DNA of 36,934 nt from NCBI GenBank assembly GCA_910579125.1, contig CAJTTH010000029.1:1-36934 (forward strand). Direction: 5' to 3'. Shown one piece after another: positions 6,972-14,635 of the stretch (position 1 is the first letter of the stretch; each line of letters opens with the position of its first letter). This stretch comes from an uncultured Oscillospiraceae bacterium. Its GTDB lineage: Bacteria; Bacillota; Clostridia; Oscillospirales; Ruminococcaceae. The translations under genes and the position numbers were made by a program. Under the pieces are notes generated by a model. That model was not told the origin of the DNA. It saw nothing but the letters and a program-made list of their open reading frames with translations, and did no database searches.

Positions 6972-8006
6972 ATGAAGAGTTACAGTGAGAGTTACAAGGC
7001 GGCGGGCGTTGACGTTACCGCGGGTTACGAGTCCGTTAAGCTGATGAAGAAGGACGTTGACAGGACGAAGATACCCGGCTGCATTTCGGGGATAGGCGGC
7101 TTCGGAGGGCTGTTTCAGCTCGATGTGAGCGGAATGACCGAGCCTGTTCTCGTGAGCGGCACGGACGGCGTGGGCACGAAGCTGAAGATTGCCATGCTGA
7201 TGAACAAGAATGATACTATCGGTATCGACTGCGTGGCGATGTGCGTGAATGATATCATCTGCTGCGGAGCTAAGCCGCTGTATTTTCTGGATTATATCGC
7301 GATAGGGAAGAACGTTCCCGAAAAGGTAGCGGAGATCGTCAAGGGCGTCGCCGACGGCTGTGTTGCGGCGGGCTGCGCGCTTGTCGGCGGCGAGACCGCC
7401 GAGCACCCGGGGATGATGCCCGAGGACGAGTACGATATTGCGGGGTATTCGACGGGTATCGTGGATAAGTCCAAGATAATCGACAACACGAAGATAAAAG
7501 CGGGCGACGCTGTTATAGGTATCGCCTCAAGCGGCGTGCACTCGAACGGATTTTCGCTCGTGCGCAAGGTGTTCAACATCAACGACCAGAACCTCAAGAG
7601 CTTTGTGCCCGAGCTGGGACAGTCGCTCGGCGAGGCGCTGCTCACGCCTACGAGAATTTACGTTAAGCCCGTGCTGGAGCTCATCGCGAAGCTCCCGGTA
7701 AAGGGAATTTCGCACATTACGGGCGGCGGCTTCTACGAGAATATCCCGAGAATGCTCCCCGACGGCATTTCCGCGAAGATAACCAAGGGCAGCTGGACGA
7801 TACCGCCGATATTCGCGCTGCTGCAAAAAGAGGGCAACATCAGCGGGCACGATATGTTCAACACGTTCAATATGGGCGTGGGAATGGCTGTCGTTGTCGA
7901 TAAGGCGGACGCGGAAAAGGCAGTTGAGATACTGAAGACGAACGGCGAACAGGCGTTCGTTATCGGCGAGACCATTTCGGGCGACGACGGGGTCGTTTTC
8001 GCTTAG
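6972..8006 (+). CDS. purM: AIR synthetase PurM
   Basis: PurM (phosphoribosylformylglycinamidine cyclo-ligase) closes the imidazole ring of FGAM with ATP to give AIR. The 344-aa protein has the family length. Signatures include the glycine-rich GIGGFGGLFQ near the N-terminus, SGTDGVGTKLKIA, GIDCVAMCVNDI and GGETAEHPGMMP. Translation starts at 6972 behind AAGGAG, which is the 3' end of the structured leader, so ribosome access could depend on the fold. A strong terminator follows the stop by 9 bp, so purM is the last gene of the purC-purF-purM unit. Confidence 0.97.
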   Translation: MKSYSESYKAAGVDVTAGYESVKLMKKDVDRTKIPGCISGIGGFGGLFQLDVSGMTEPVLVSGTDGVGTKLKIAMLMNKNDTIGIDCVAMCVNDIICCGAKPLYFLDYIAIGKNVPEKVAEIVKGVADGCVAAGCALVGGETAEHPGMMPEDEYDIAGYSTGIVDKSKIIDNTKIKAGDAVIGIASSGVHSNGFSLVRKVFNINDQNLKSFVPELGQSLGEALLTPTRIYVKPVLELIAKLPVKGISHITGGGFYENIPRMLPDGISAKITKGSWTIPPIFALLQKEGNISGHDMFNTFNMGVGMAVVVDKADAEKAVEILKTNGEQAFVIGETISGDDGVVFA

Positions 8007-8015
8007 GGAGTTTGG

Positions 8016-8049
8016 ACGGTGCGGCGCATTGCTGCCGCGCCGTATTTTT
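8016..8049 (+). terminator. intrinsic terminator after purM
   Basis: ACGGTGCGGC (8016-8025) pairs with GCCGCGCCGT (8034-8043) with one G-U pair, followed by ATTTTT. It splits the purine cluster into two transcription units unless read through. Confidence 0.8.
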
Positions 8050-8061
8050 AACGGAGGAACT

Positions 8062-8613
8062 ATGGGACTGTTTGACAAATTGTTCGGGAACAAAAAACCT
8101 ATGGTATCGGAAAAGACCGCAAATTTTACAATTGATATCCAAGGCGACTGCTTTATCATAAACGGCAGACGCCTTGAAGTGCCGATGCACATAGACGCGC
8201 TTACGGCGGTGCTCGGCGAGCCGCGCAGGGTGAGCTTCAGGACAAAGCCCGAGGACAGGGAGTTTCTGGAAAAGATGCATAACGAACCCGTTACGGACAG
8301 GGTGAACTACGCGTGGGACGATCTGGGGCTTATGTGCTATACGTACAACGGAAAGGTAGTCAATACGTTCGGGATATGCACACAGCCCTCGGACAGCAAA
8401 TCGCCGTCAACGCCCAAGGGGTTATACGGCGGAAAGGTGCTTATAGGCGGACAGCCGTGGTTTCCCGTGGTAATGCAGGGCAAGGACTGCGACGTAATGC
8501 GCGAGCTGTATTTCGGGGAGTATCTGCTCACGGCGGAGTACACGGATTTCGACCAGGACGATTCAACGCGCACGGAGAAAGACTTCACGGGTCTTGAAAT
8601 TCAGCTTAAGTGA
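8062..8613 (+). CDS. uncharacterised immunity-like protein (DUF7738-like)
   Basis: This 183-aa cytosolic protein begins MGLFDKLFGNKKP, a short amphipathic leader. It then has an opening strand pair (FIINGRRLEVPM), a helix with LTAVLGEP, and the YAWDDLGLMCYTYNG segment followed by PKGLYGGKVLIGG. That pattern recalls the small DUF7738-type proteins often found beside toxin and immunity genes. The match is from memory and weak. The start at 8062 is chosen for GGAGG 5 nt upstream; an earlier in-frame ATG at 8029 lies inside the terminator stem-loop. A hairpin follows the gene. No catalytic motif is visible. Confidence 0.6.
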   Translation: MGLFDKLFGNKKPMVSEKTANFTIDIQGDCFIINGRRLEVPMHIDALTAVLGEPRRVSFRTKPEDREFLEKMHNEPVTDRVNYAWDDLGLMCYTYNGKVVNTFGICTQPSDSKSPSTPKGLYGGKVLIGGQPWFPVVMQGKDCDVMRELYFGEYLLTAEYTDFDQDDSTRTEKDFTGLEIQLK

Positions 8614-8616
8614 TGT

Positions 8617-8653
8617 GCCGCTGTGCATGAGCGCTTTGTTCATGCGCGGCTTT
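8617..8653 (+). terminator. hairpin after the 8062 gene, possible weak terminator
   Basis: GCCGC (8617-8621) plus GCATGA (8625-8630) pair with TCATGC (8640-8645) plus GCGGC (8646-8650), with a 3-nt bulge on the left arm. Only TTT follows, so termination would be weak. Confidence 0.4.
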
Positions 8654-8682
8654 GACATATATTATAAGGAGTGACGATTATA

Positions 8683-9117
8683 GTGGACGCTATGGATTTT
8701 GGTTTTGATGCCGGAACCGGAACATATGATACCGCAGAGGATATTTGGGGGGATATGGCCTGTATAAGTATATTCCTGCCCGATCATTCCGAAGAGTTTA
8801 AGATCGATAACGGAATTTGCGTGTTAATGCCCTTGTTGGAGTATGTGAGAGGCAACGAGATTGAAATAAAGCGCATGATCTGTGAGAAAGTAAAAGAGAA
8901 ATTTAAGGACGACAAGAAAATGCTCGGATATCTTCGTGATGAACAGCGTTTTATTAACGGACTTTATGCGAATAATTTGTCGGTGGAGTTTTATGATTTA
9001 TCCGGAGATTACGACAGCGTTCTGGTCGTAAAGTTCGATGAGGACTTTATTGAGATGAGTATCAGCGTATGTATAGACAAAGAGCTTAACGTGGTTTCTG
9101 TTCGGGCGTATTATTAA
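8683..9117 (+). CDS. uncharacterised acidic protein
   Basis: I do not recognise this gene. The product of about 144 aa is acidic, with no signal peptide or membrane segment. Its second half alternates predicted helix (RMICEKVKEKFKDD) and strands (VLVVKFDEDFIEMSISVCID). The closing strand pattern loosely resembles DUF2262-type immunity-like proteins, but their GH motif is absent. AAGGAG (8666-8671) favours the GTG at 8683 (11 nt away); the ATG at 8692 and a GTG at 8671 are alternatives in the same frame. It sits among other small immunity-like genes between purM and purN. Its base composition is more A+T-rich than its neighbours, which may mark recent acquisition. Confidence 0.6.
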   Translation: MDAMDFGFDAGTGTYDTAEDIWGDMACISIFLPDHSEEFKIDNGICVLMPLLEYVRGNEIEIKRMICEKVKEKFKDDKKMLGYLRDEQRFINGLYANNLSVEFYDLSGDYDSVLVVKFDEDFIEMSISVCIDKELNVVSVRAYY

Positions 9118-9132
9118 GGAAAGGTTTGTATT

Positions 9133-9216
9133 ATGAAGAATATCGTTGTTCCGGTATCGGGCGGAGGAATGAATTTACGGACGCTTACAGACACCGTTCT
9201 GAGAAAGGACTGTTAA
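9133..9216 (+). pseudogene. 27-codon fragment of the purN 5' end
   Basis: The frame opens MKNIVVPVSGGGMNLRTLTD and then stops after 27 codons. It clearly matches the first 20 residues of the intact purN at 9700, which opens MKNIVVLVSGGGTNLQALID. The DNA agrees over roughly 60 bp (including GGTATCGGGCGG and GAATTTAC) and then diverges. It has its own ribosome-binding site (AGGAAAGG) and ends 1 nt before the flavodoxin ATG. The fragment looks like the relic of a duplication or of an insertion that displaced purN. It could still be translated as a short leader. Confidence 0.65.
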
Positions 9217-9217
9217 T

Positions 9218-9703
9218 ATGAAAACTGCGGTTGTATACTATTCGCTGGAGGGCAACACGAAATTTGCAGCAGAGAAAATTGCCGAGAGGCTTAGTGCCGA
9301 CTTGATCGAACTGAAATGCGTAAAGGCGTACCCGACAGGTAAGGTCAGCAAGTTCCTCTGGGGCGGTAAAAGCGTTACATTCGGAGAAAAACCTGAGCTT
9401 ATGCCGTACAATTTTAACGCGGACGATTACGATGTCGTGATAATCGGCTCGCCTGTGTGGGCGTCAAAATATGCGCCGCCGCTGAGAACGTTTTTTGCGG
9501 AAAACGATATTTCGGGAAAAAAACTCGGATTTTTTACCTGCTGTGCGGGAGGCAAACCCGATAAGTGTTTTGCGGAAATGAAACGTGACGCAAAACGCGA
9601 AAGCGCGGCAACGCTTAATCTGGTTGAGCCGATGAAAAAACGTACTCCCGAAAACGATGTGAAAATAGACAAATTCTGCGAAAAGTTAAGGGAGGCTTTA
9701 TGA
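9218..9703 (+). CDS. flavodoxin-like protein
   Basis: The 161-aa protein is a flavodoxin-fold FMN protein. It opens with VVYYSLEGNTKFAAEKIAER, where SLEGNTK is the phosphate-binding loop for FMN in the variant seen in many clostridial flavodoxins. DVVIIGSPVWASKYAPPLRT gives the second FMN-contacting loop with its aromatic residue, and KLGFFTCCAGG the third. It may be an electron carrier or a small flavin reductase; the electron partner is unknown. Its stop overlaps the purN start in an ATGA arrangement, so the two are translationally coupled. A purN fragment lies immediately upstream, which suggests that this gene was inserted in front of purN. Confidence 0.85.
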   Translation: MKTAVVYYSLEGNTKFAAEKIAERLSADLIELKCVKAYPTGKVSKFLWGGKSVTFGEKPELMPYNFNADDYDVVIIGSPVWASKYAPPLRTFFAENDISGKKLGFFTCCAGGKPDKCFAEMKRDAKRESAATLNLVEPMKKRTPENDVKIDKFCEKLREAL

Positions 9704-10353
9704 AAAACATAGTAGTACTGGTATCGGGCGGCGGAACGAATTTACAGGCTCTTATCGACGCGGAAAAGCGCGGCGGGATAAAGGGCGGCAAGATAACTTG
9801 CGTTATCTCGTCAAAGGCGGAAGCGTTCGCTCTGGAAAGGGCGATAACGGCCGGTATCGCTGCGGTCGTTATCCCGCGCAAGGATTATTACAGCGCCAAA
9901 ACGTACAGCGAAGCGATCCTTGCCGAGCTGCAGAAGCAGAATGCCGATCTGATAGTGCTGGCGGGCTTTATGACGATACTTGACGAGTGCGTTACAAAGG
10001 CGTATCCGTACAGGATAATAAACGTTCACCCCGCGCTTATCCCGAGCTTCTGCGGCGAGGGGTACTACGGACTGCGCGTTCACGAGGCGGCGCTGGAGTA
10101 CGGCGTTAAGGTGTCGGGCGCTACAATCCATTTCGTGAACGAAAAAGCCGATGCGGGCGCGATAATTTTACAGGGAACGGTCGACGTTGCCAACGGCGAC
10201 ACTCCCGAGAGCTTGCAGCGCAAAATAATGGAGAACGTCGAGTGGAAGCTGCTGCCGAAAGCCGTTTCGCTGTTCTGCGAGGACAGGATAACGGTAAAGG
10301 ACGGCAAGGCTTACGTTGATTTGGAGACAAATGATGATAACAAATGTTCATAA
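9700..10353 (+). CDS. purN: phosphoribosylglycinamide formyltransferase PurN
   Basis: PurN transfers a formyl group from 10-formyl-THF to GAR. It carries the N-terminal phosphate loop SGGGTN (9-14), the folate-site stretch LAGFMTIL, and the catalytic set N108, H110 (in INVHPALIPSF) and D151 (in NEKADAGAI). At 217 aa it is slightly longer than E. coli PurN. It overlaps the flavodoxin stop (ATGA) and is itself overlapped by the next gene at its 3' end. It is thus embedded in a tightly coupled run. The independent formate-using enzyme PurT is not seen here. Confidence 0.96.
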   Translation: MKNIVVLVSGGGTNLQALIDAEKRGGIKGGKITCVISSKAEAFALERAITAGIAAVVIPRKDYYSAKTYSEAILAELQKQNADLIVLAGFMTILDECVTKAYPYRIINVHPALIPSFCGEGYYGLRVHEAALEYGVKVSGATIHFVNEKADAGAIILQGTVDVANGDTPESLQRKIMENVEWKLLPKAVSLFCEDRITVKDGKAYVDLETNDDNKCS

Positions 10354-10837
10354 AACGGATTACGGCATAGAGGGAAACGTTTACTGGGAGCTTTTTGACA
10401 AGGAAATTTCGTTCGCAATGGACGAGGACGTTGATATTGCCTACGCCGAGAAATGCGCCGAAGCACTCAATAATCTCTCTGGGGAAACGGTAAACGACAT
10501 CTGGAGAGCGGCGAAAAAGTATTGTCTGTTCTTTATCGACCTGTGCGGCGACGAATGGGACAATTGGAACGAAATGAGCTTCAAGGTCACGGAGAAAACG
10601 CCCGCTGAGGAGATAAAATCGGAAATATTTCCAAGCGTTTTTATCGTTAATAAACCCGAAGATGATCGAATAGGTTTTCATCTTGAGTGCAATTGCTCGT
10701 GGGAACCCGAGCACGGTCTTGAAATTACCGTTCTGGACGGAAAACTAGTGTACCTCGGTGCGTTTGAGAGCCGCGATGCGTGGGAAGAGTTCGACCCCGA
10801 TGACGAGTGGAATTTTGTTAATGACGTTGAGGAGTAA
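10334..10837 (+). CDS. uncharacterised protein, paralogue of the next gene
   Basis: I do not recognise a named family with certainty; the layout recalls DUF6985-like immunity proteins. The protein of about 167 aa is acidic and cytosolic. It has a WELFDKEISFAMDEDVDIAY opening, a helical EKCAEAL segment and a C-terminal half with ECNCSWEPEHGLEITVLDGK. The next gene (10840-11373) has the same plan (LFGREIAF, YARRCAEYF, MEIAVHGDVAVYAGEF), so the two are old tandem paralogues. The ATG at 10334 is favoured over 10331 because it is 7 nt from GGAG. The start overlaps the 3' end of purN by 20 nt in another frame. Confidence 0.7.
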   Translation: MITNVHKTDYGIEGNVYWELFDKEISFAMDEDVDIAYAEKCAEALNNLSGETVNDIWRAAKKYCLFFIDLCGDEWDNWNEMSFKVTEKTPAEEIKSEIFPSVFIVNKPEDDRIGFHLECNCSWEPEHGLEITVLDGKLVYLGAFESRDAWEEFDPDDEWNFVNDVEE

Positions 10838-10839
10838 TC

Positions 10840-11373
10840 ATGAACGATAACTATTCACTGTGCGAAAGCAGGGCGTATTTCGGCTGTCTGGACGGACGGC
10901 TTAGGTCCCCGCTTTTCGGTCGCGAGATCGCTTTTCTGGCAAAGGGCAGCGAGGAGCTTTACGCGCGCCGCTGCGCGGAATATTTCGAGGGGATAACCGC
11001 GGATAATCTCGGGGAATATCCCGTGATAGAGGCGCTTTTCGGGGCGCTTGGCGAGTACGTTATCGACTTGTTGGACGAGCGCGGCGAGGAATTTGAGCTG
11101 GGCGATTTCGCGTATGACGAGGATTCGCCGATAACGGATCTGCTGAAAGCGCTGGTGCCCGTCGGACTTACGTTCGAGAGGTTTTCCTACCTGTCCGAGG
11201 AGGAATGTCCGCCCGCGTTCAGCCTTAAATTGAGCTTTGCGCCCGTTCCCGATGAACTTATGGAGATCGCCGTGCACGGCGACGTTGCCGTGTACGCGGG
11301 AGAATTTCAAGGGGTAAGCCCGTGGAACGATAAGCTCCGCAAAAAGAAGTGGAATTACGCGAGGAATATATGA
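10840..11373 (+). CDS. uncharacterised protein, paralogue of the previous gene
   Basis: This 177-aa acidic protein follows its paralogue by 2 nt. The shared layout is an N-terminal beta region with LFGREIAF, a helix with YARRCAEYFEG, a helical middle and a C-terminal strand pair with AVHGDVAVYAGEF. Identity between the two is low but the order of motifs is kept, as in diverged immunity-protein pairs. No enzyme motif, signal peptide or membrane segment is visible. Its stop overlaps the start of the zeta-like kinase in an ATGA arrangement (11370-11373). Function is unknown. Confidence 0.7.
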   Translation: MNDNYSLCESRAYFGCLDGRLRSPLFGREIAFLAKGSEELYARRCAEYFEGITADNLGEYPVIEALFGALGEYVIDLLDERGEEFELGDFAYDEDSPITDLLKALVPVGLTFERFSYLSEEECPPAFSLKLSFAPVPDELMEIAVHGDVAVYAGEFQGVSPWNDKLRKKKWNYARNI

Positions 11374-11927
11374 AGCATTTTACGATATTGGGCGGCGTGA
11401 ACGGCGTCGGGAAGAGTACGCTCGCTGGCGTGCTGGCGTGCGTGACGGATAATTTCGGAACGCTTGTGGACGCGGACAAGCTGACCGCGCAGTGCGGCGG
11501 CAATAAGCTCGAGGGCGGTAAACAGGCGGTCAGGCTGCTTGACGAGCTCATACAGAGCGGCGGCGATCTCACTCAGGAGACCACGCTTTCGGGCGGCAAG
11601 ACGGCGCGGACTATCGCTGCGGCGCGCGAAAACGGCTATTTCGTGCGGCTGTACTACGTTGCCGTAGGCTCCGCCGAGGAGAGCCTTTCGCGTATCGCAA
11701 ACCGCGTGCGCAAGGGCGGTCACGATATTCCCGAGGAAACTGTGCGTCAGCGTTTCGCAAAGCGCTTTGACGATCTGGAGCGCGTTCTTCCGTTTGTTGA
11801 CGAGGCTGTGTTTTTCGATAATGAAAACGGATTTATTCACGCTGCGGATTACCGTAACGGAGAACTGACCGAGACGGGAATGTGCCGTCCGAGGTGGCTT
11901 GATGAGTTAAAGGAGCGGCTGAAATGA
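11370..11927 (+). CDS. zeta-toxin-like P-loop kinase (COG4185 type)
   Basis: The 185-aa protein has a Walker A motif GGVNGVGKST (8-17), then QETTLSGGKTARTI, and later RIANRVRKGGHDIP followed by a basic RQRFAKRF helix. This is the pattern of the zeta-toxin/COG4185 'predicted kinase' family, some members of which phosphorylate UDP-N-acetylglucosamine. No epsilon-type antitoxin gene lies next to it, so it may be a domesticated kinase rather than a toxin. The start at 11370 overlaps the preceding stop (ATGA), and its own stop overlaps the next start by 4 nt (ATGA again). An in-frame upstream start at 11349 lacks a ribosome-binding site. Confidence 0.8.
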   Translation: MKHFTILGGVNGVGKSTLAGVLACVTDNFGTLVDADKLTAQCGGNKLEGGKQAVRLLDELIQSGGDLTQETTLSGGKTARTIAAARENGYFVRLYYVAVGSAEESLSRIANRVRKGGHDIPEETVRQRFAKRFDDLERVLPFVDEAVFFDNENGFIHAADYRNGELTETGMCRPRWLDELKERLK

Positions 11928-12250
11928 ACGAACAGAAATTCACGGGAAAGGCGGATTTATACGAAAAGTTCCGTCCGTCCTACCCCGATGAGCTGATAGA
12001 TTTTTTGTATGAGAACGCGCGTTGTGAAGCGGTCGCGGATATCGGCGCGGGCACGGGAAAATTCACGCGCTGTCTGCTGAAAAAGCCGTGGCAAGTGACC
12101 GCCGTCGAGCCAAACGCCGATATGCGCGGAAAGCTCGCCGAGATCGGGAGCATAACGGTCGTGAACGCTCCCGCCGAGGACACGGGGCTCGCCGACAATT
12201 CGGTCGGACTGGTGACGACGGCTCAGGCGTTTCACTGGTTCGACGAGGAA
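11924..12250 (+). repeat. 5' half of the tandem methyltransferase duplication
   Basis: This block is repeated at 12670-12996. The repeat includes 102 bp with no difference at all (12047-12148 in the first copy), even at synonymous sites. After about codon 109 the two genes diverge sharply. The abrupt change suggests recent gene conversion of the 5' halves rather than uniform divergence after duplication. Confidence 0.85.
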
Positions 12251-12673
12251 CGCTTCAAGACCGAGTGCAAACGCATTCTCACGCCGAACGGGCAGCTCGC
12301 GATAATTTTTAATGAGCGCAATTCGGAGGACGAGATATCCGTAGAGCGCAACGAAATATGTATGCGGTACTGCGGCGCGTTTCACTCAGGTCACGTCGGC
12401 AAGCGGACAACGGAAGAGGGCAGTGCGTTTCTGAAAAACGTGTATTTCTCCGAAGTGAAATATTTCGCCGTTGAAAACAACGTTGAAAATGACGAACGGA
12501 CGTTTATCGGCGATACGCTGTCGCGCTCCTACGCGATAGGCGAGGATAACGAAAATTACGGACGCTTTGTGGGCGAGCTTAGGGACGTGTTTGCAAAGCA
12601 TGAAAAAGGCGGCAAGGTGACGATAAGATACACGGCTGCGTGCTATCTGGGAAGATTTCAGGAGATGATATGA
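11924..12673 (+). CDS. class I SAM-dependent methyltransferase, copy 1
   Basis: A 249-aa methyltransferase of the Methyltransf_11 type. The SAM loop is VADIGAGTG (37-45), the acidic ribose ligand is in AVEPNADM, and AQAFHWFD marks the post-motif helix. It opens with the FTGKADLYEKFRPSYPDELI substrate-side segment seen in YcgJ-like methyltransferases. The substrate is unknown. Its first 330 bp are nearly identical to those of the next gene, while the C-terminal half is clearly divergent. It overlaps both the kinase upstream and copy 2 downstream by ATGA. Confidence 0.88.
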   Translation: MNEQKFTGKADLYEKFRPSYPDELIDFLYENARCEAVADIGAGTGKFTRCLLKKPWQVTAVEPNADMRGKLAEIGSITVVNAPAEDTGLADNSVGLVTTAQAFHWFDEERFKTECKRILTPNGQLAIIFNERNSEDEISVERNEICMRYCGAFHSGHVGKRTTEEGSAFLKNVYFSEVKYFAVENNVENDERTFIGDTLSRSYAIGEDNENYGRFVGELRDVFAKHEKGGKVTIRYTAACYLGRFQEMI

Positions 12674-13410
12674 ACGAACAGAAATTTACGGGAAAGGCGG
12701 AGCTGTACGAAAAATTTCGCCCGTCCTACCCCGACGAACTGATAGATTTTTTGTACGAAAACGCGTGTTGTGAAGCGGTCGCGGATATCGGAGCGGGCAC
12801 GGGAAAATTCACGCGCTGTCTGCTGAAAAAGCCGTGGCAAGTGACCGCCGTCGAGCCAAACGCCGATATGCGCGGAAAGCTCGCCGAGATCGGGGGCATA
12901 ACGGTCGTGGACGCTCTCGCCGAGGACACGGGGCTCGCCGATAATTCGGTCGGGCTGGTAACGGCGGCGCAGGCGTTCCATTGGTTTGACCGCAAGAAAT
13001 TCAGTGCTGAATGTAAACGAATACTCTGCGACGGCGGAAAACTCGCCGTTGTGTGGAACGATTTCGTCAAGGAAGGTCTCGCGGCGCGGCAGAGCGAGCT
13101 TTGCGAAAAATACAGTATAGAGCTGCAAATAAAAAAAGCGGCGGGCGACGACAGCTATAAGCGCGAAAGCGACGAGCTTCTGCGCGGCAAATATTTTAAG
13201 TCGGTCGAGGTAGCGGAATATACGGGCGAACGTGTTTTCGACAGGGAGAGCTTTATCGGCGAGACGCTTTCGCGCTCACACGCACCGCGCAAGGGTCAGC
13301 AGCACTACGAGCCGTTTGTAAACGAGCTGAACAACCTGTTCTCGGAATATGAGAGCGGCGGCAGAGCGGCTGTAAAAACGAACACTGTCTGCTATTTAGG
13401 CAGCTTTTAA
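12670..13410 (+). CDS. class I SAM-dependent methyltransferase, copy 2
   Basis: The tandem copy of the preceding gene, 246 aa. The N-terminal half, including VADIGAGTG, differs from copy 1 at only a handful of residues. The C-terminal half (after about residue 109) differs widely and is more basic, with KIQIKKAA-like stretches, so the substrate-binding side may have changed. Start at 12670 (ATGA overlap with copy 1); an upstream in-frame start at 12640 is inside copy 1. It is followed 17 bp later by purO with AGGAGGA, so it is part of the same run. Substrate unknown. Confidence 0.87.
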   Translation: MNEQKFTGKAELYEKFRPSYPDELIDFLYENACCEAVADIGAGTGKFTRCLLKKPWQVTAVEPNADMRGKLAEIGGITVVDALAEDTGLADNSVGLVTAAQAFHWFDRKKFSAECKRILCDGGKLAVVWNDFVKEGLAARQSELCEKYSIELQIKKAAGDDSYKRESDELLRGKYFKSVEVAEYTGERVFDRESFIGETLSRSHAPRKGQQHYEPFVNELNNLFSEYESGGRAAVKTNTVCYLGSF

Positions 13411-13427
13411 AACAGGAGGACAGGAAA

Positions 13428-14138
13428 ATGATAACACTTGACAAGGAACTTAATTCGCTGGCGTACCACGGCAGAGGTATTGTCATAGGAAAGAGCGCCG
13501 ACGGCAAAAAGGCGGTCATCGCGTACTTCATTATGGGGCGCAGCGAGAACAGCCGCAACCGTGTTTTCGTCGAGGACGGCGACGGCATACGCACTCAGGC
13601 GTTCGACGAGAGCAAAATGACCGACCCGCACCTGATAATCTACGCTCCCGTGCGCGTTCTCGGGAACAAGACGATCGTCACCAACGGCGACCAGACCGAC
13701 ACGATCTACGAGCTTATGGACAAGCAGATGACGTTCGAGGAGAGCTTGCGCACGCGCACGTTCGAGGACGACGCGCCCAACTTCACGCCGCGTATTTCAG
13801 GTATCGTTCACCTGGAAAACGGCGGTATGAATTACGCGATGTCAATACTGAAATCCGCGAACGGCGACCCCGCGTCGACGCGCCGCTATACGTTCGCGTA
13901 CTCCGACCCGATAAGCGGACAGGGCAGCTTTATTCACACCTACGCCGCCGCGGGCGACCCGCTGCCGAACTTTGTCGGCGAGCCCAAGGACGTTGTTATT
14001 CCCGATATGAGCCTTGACGAGTTCACGAATTTCGTCTGGACGAACCTCAACGCGGACAACAAGGTCTCGCTGTTCACGCGTTATATCGACGTTGAAACGG
14101 GCAAGTTCGAGAGCCGTATCGTCAACAAGAACAAGTGA
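13428..14138 (+). CDS. purO: IMP cyclohydrolase, PurO family
   Basis: This 236-aa protein matches the PurO-type IMP cyclohydrolase (Ntn-hydrolase fold), first described in archaea and also found in some Clostridia. It closes FAICAR to IMP, the last step. Recognised stretches are LNSLAYHGRGIVIGKSADGK, YFIMGRSENSRNR and LIIYAPVRVLGNKTIVTNGD. It is unrelated to the IMPCH domain of bifunctional PurH. The gene at 16201 encodes only the AICAR transformylase half, so the pair replaces PurH. The start has a consensus AGGAGGA 9 nt upstream. The next gene begins 2 nt after the stop. Confidence 0.9.
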   Translation: MITLDKELNSLAYHGRGIVIGKSADGKKAVIAYFIMGRSENSRNRVFVEDGDGIRTQAFDESKMTDPHLIIYAPVRVLGNKTIVTNGDQTDTIYELMDKQMTFEESLRTRTFEDDAPNFTPRISGIVHLENGGMNYAMSILKSANGDPASTRRYTFAYSDPISGQGSFIHTYAAAGDPLPNFVGEPKDVVIPDMSLDEFTNFVWTNLNADNKVSLFTRYIDVETGKFESRIVNKNK

Positions 14139-14140
14139 TC

Positions 14141-14626
14141 ATGGAAATAAATTTCGTTAATACGCCGAAGAAATACGAGGATAAGGCTGACGAGATAGTT
14201 TCGGAGCTTTTCGAACTTCTGGAGGAGCTGCTGCTTGTTCAGGAGAGAGCCGCGCTGCGTTTACAAAGGCTGAAGCAGAAGCAGCTCACGCTCAAGGAAA
14301 AAAGCGAAAGGCATACGGAGATATTCGAAAAGTGTACGGAGGAATACGCCGAAGTGATAAGGGGCAGGTGCACGGAAAAGGAAATGGCGTTTAAGCACCC
14401 GTCCTGTATCGGAGAAACCGCAGCATACGCCTATATCAAGGGCTTATACACCGTTGACTTCACCATGAAAAAAGCCGACACGGCGATCGTGATAACGCAT
14501 TTCCGGAAAGACGCTTTAAATAAAAAACACAAATTTGTGTTGAAGTCGGTTGACGGAAAATGGCTTGTGGACGAGGTTTACAGCGGTTTTGAGGGTGAAC
14601 GGAAATGGTTTTATATTGAGATTTAG
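14141..14626 (+). CDS. NTF2-fold immunity protein, copy 1
   Basis: About 161 aa. An N-terminal helical hairpin rich in Leu and Glu (ELFELLEELLLVQERAAL) is followed by an alpha+beta region ending in KFVLKSVDGKWLVDEVYSGF and ERKWFYIEI. The closing pattern, 'dGKWLVD-x-YGFx-E-x-W', is typical of NTF2-fold immunity proteins of polymorphic toxin systems. A paralogue lies at 15305. The start is uncertain: the ATG at 14141 or an overlapping GTG at 14135, both without a clear ribosome-binding site, so translation is probably coupled to purO. No cognate toxin gene is in the window. Confidence 0.75.
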   Translation: MEINFVNTPKKYEDKADEIVSELFELLEELLLVQERAALRLQRLKQKQLTLKEKSERHTEIFEKCTEEYAEVIRGRCTEKEMAFKHPSCIGETAAYAYIKGLYTVDFTMKKADTAIVITHFRKDALNKKHKFVLKSVDGKWLVDEVYSGFEGERKWFYIEI

Positions 14627-14635
14627 GAGGAAGTT

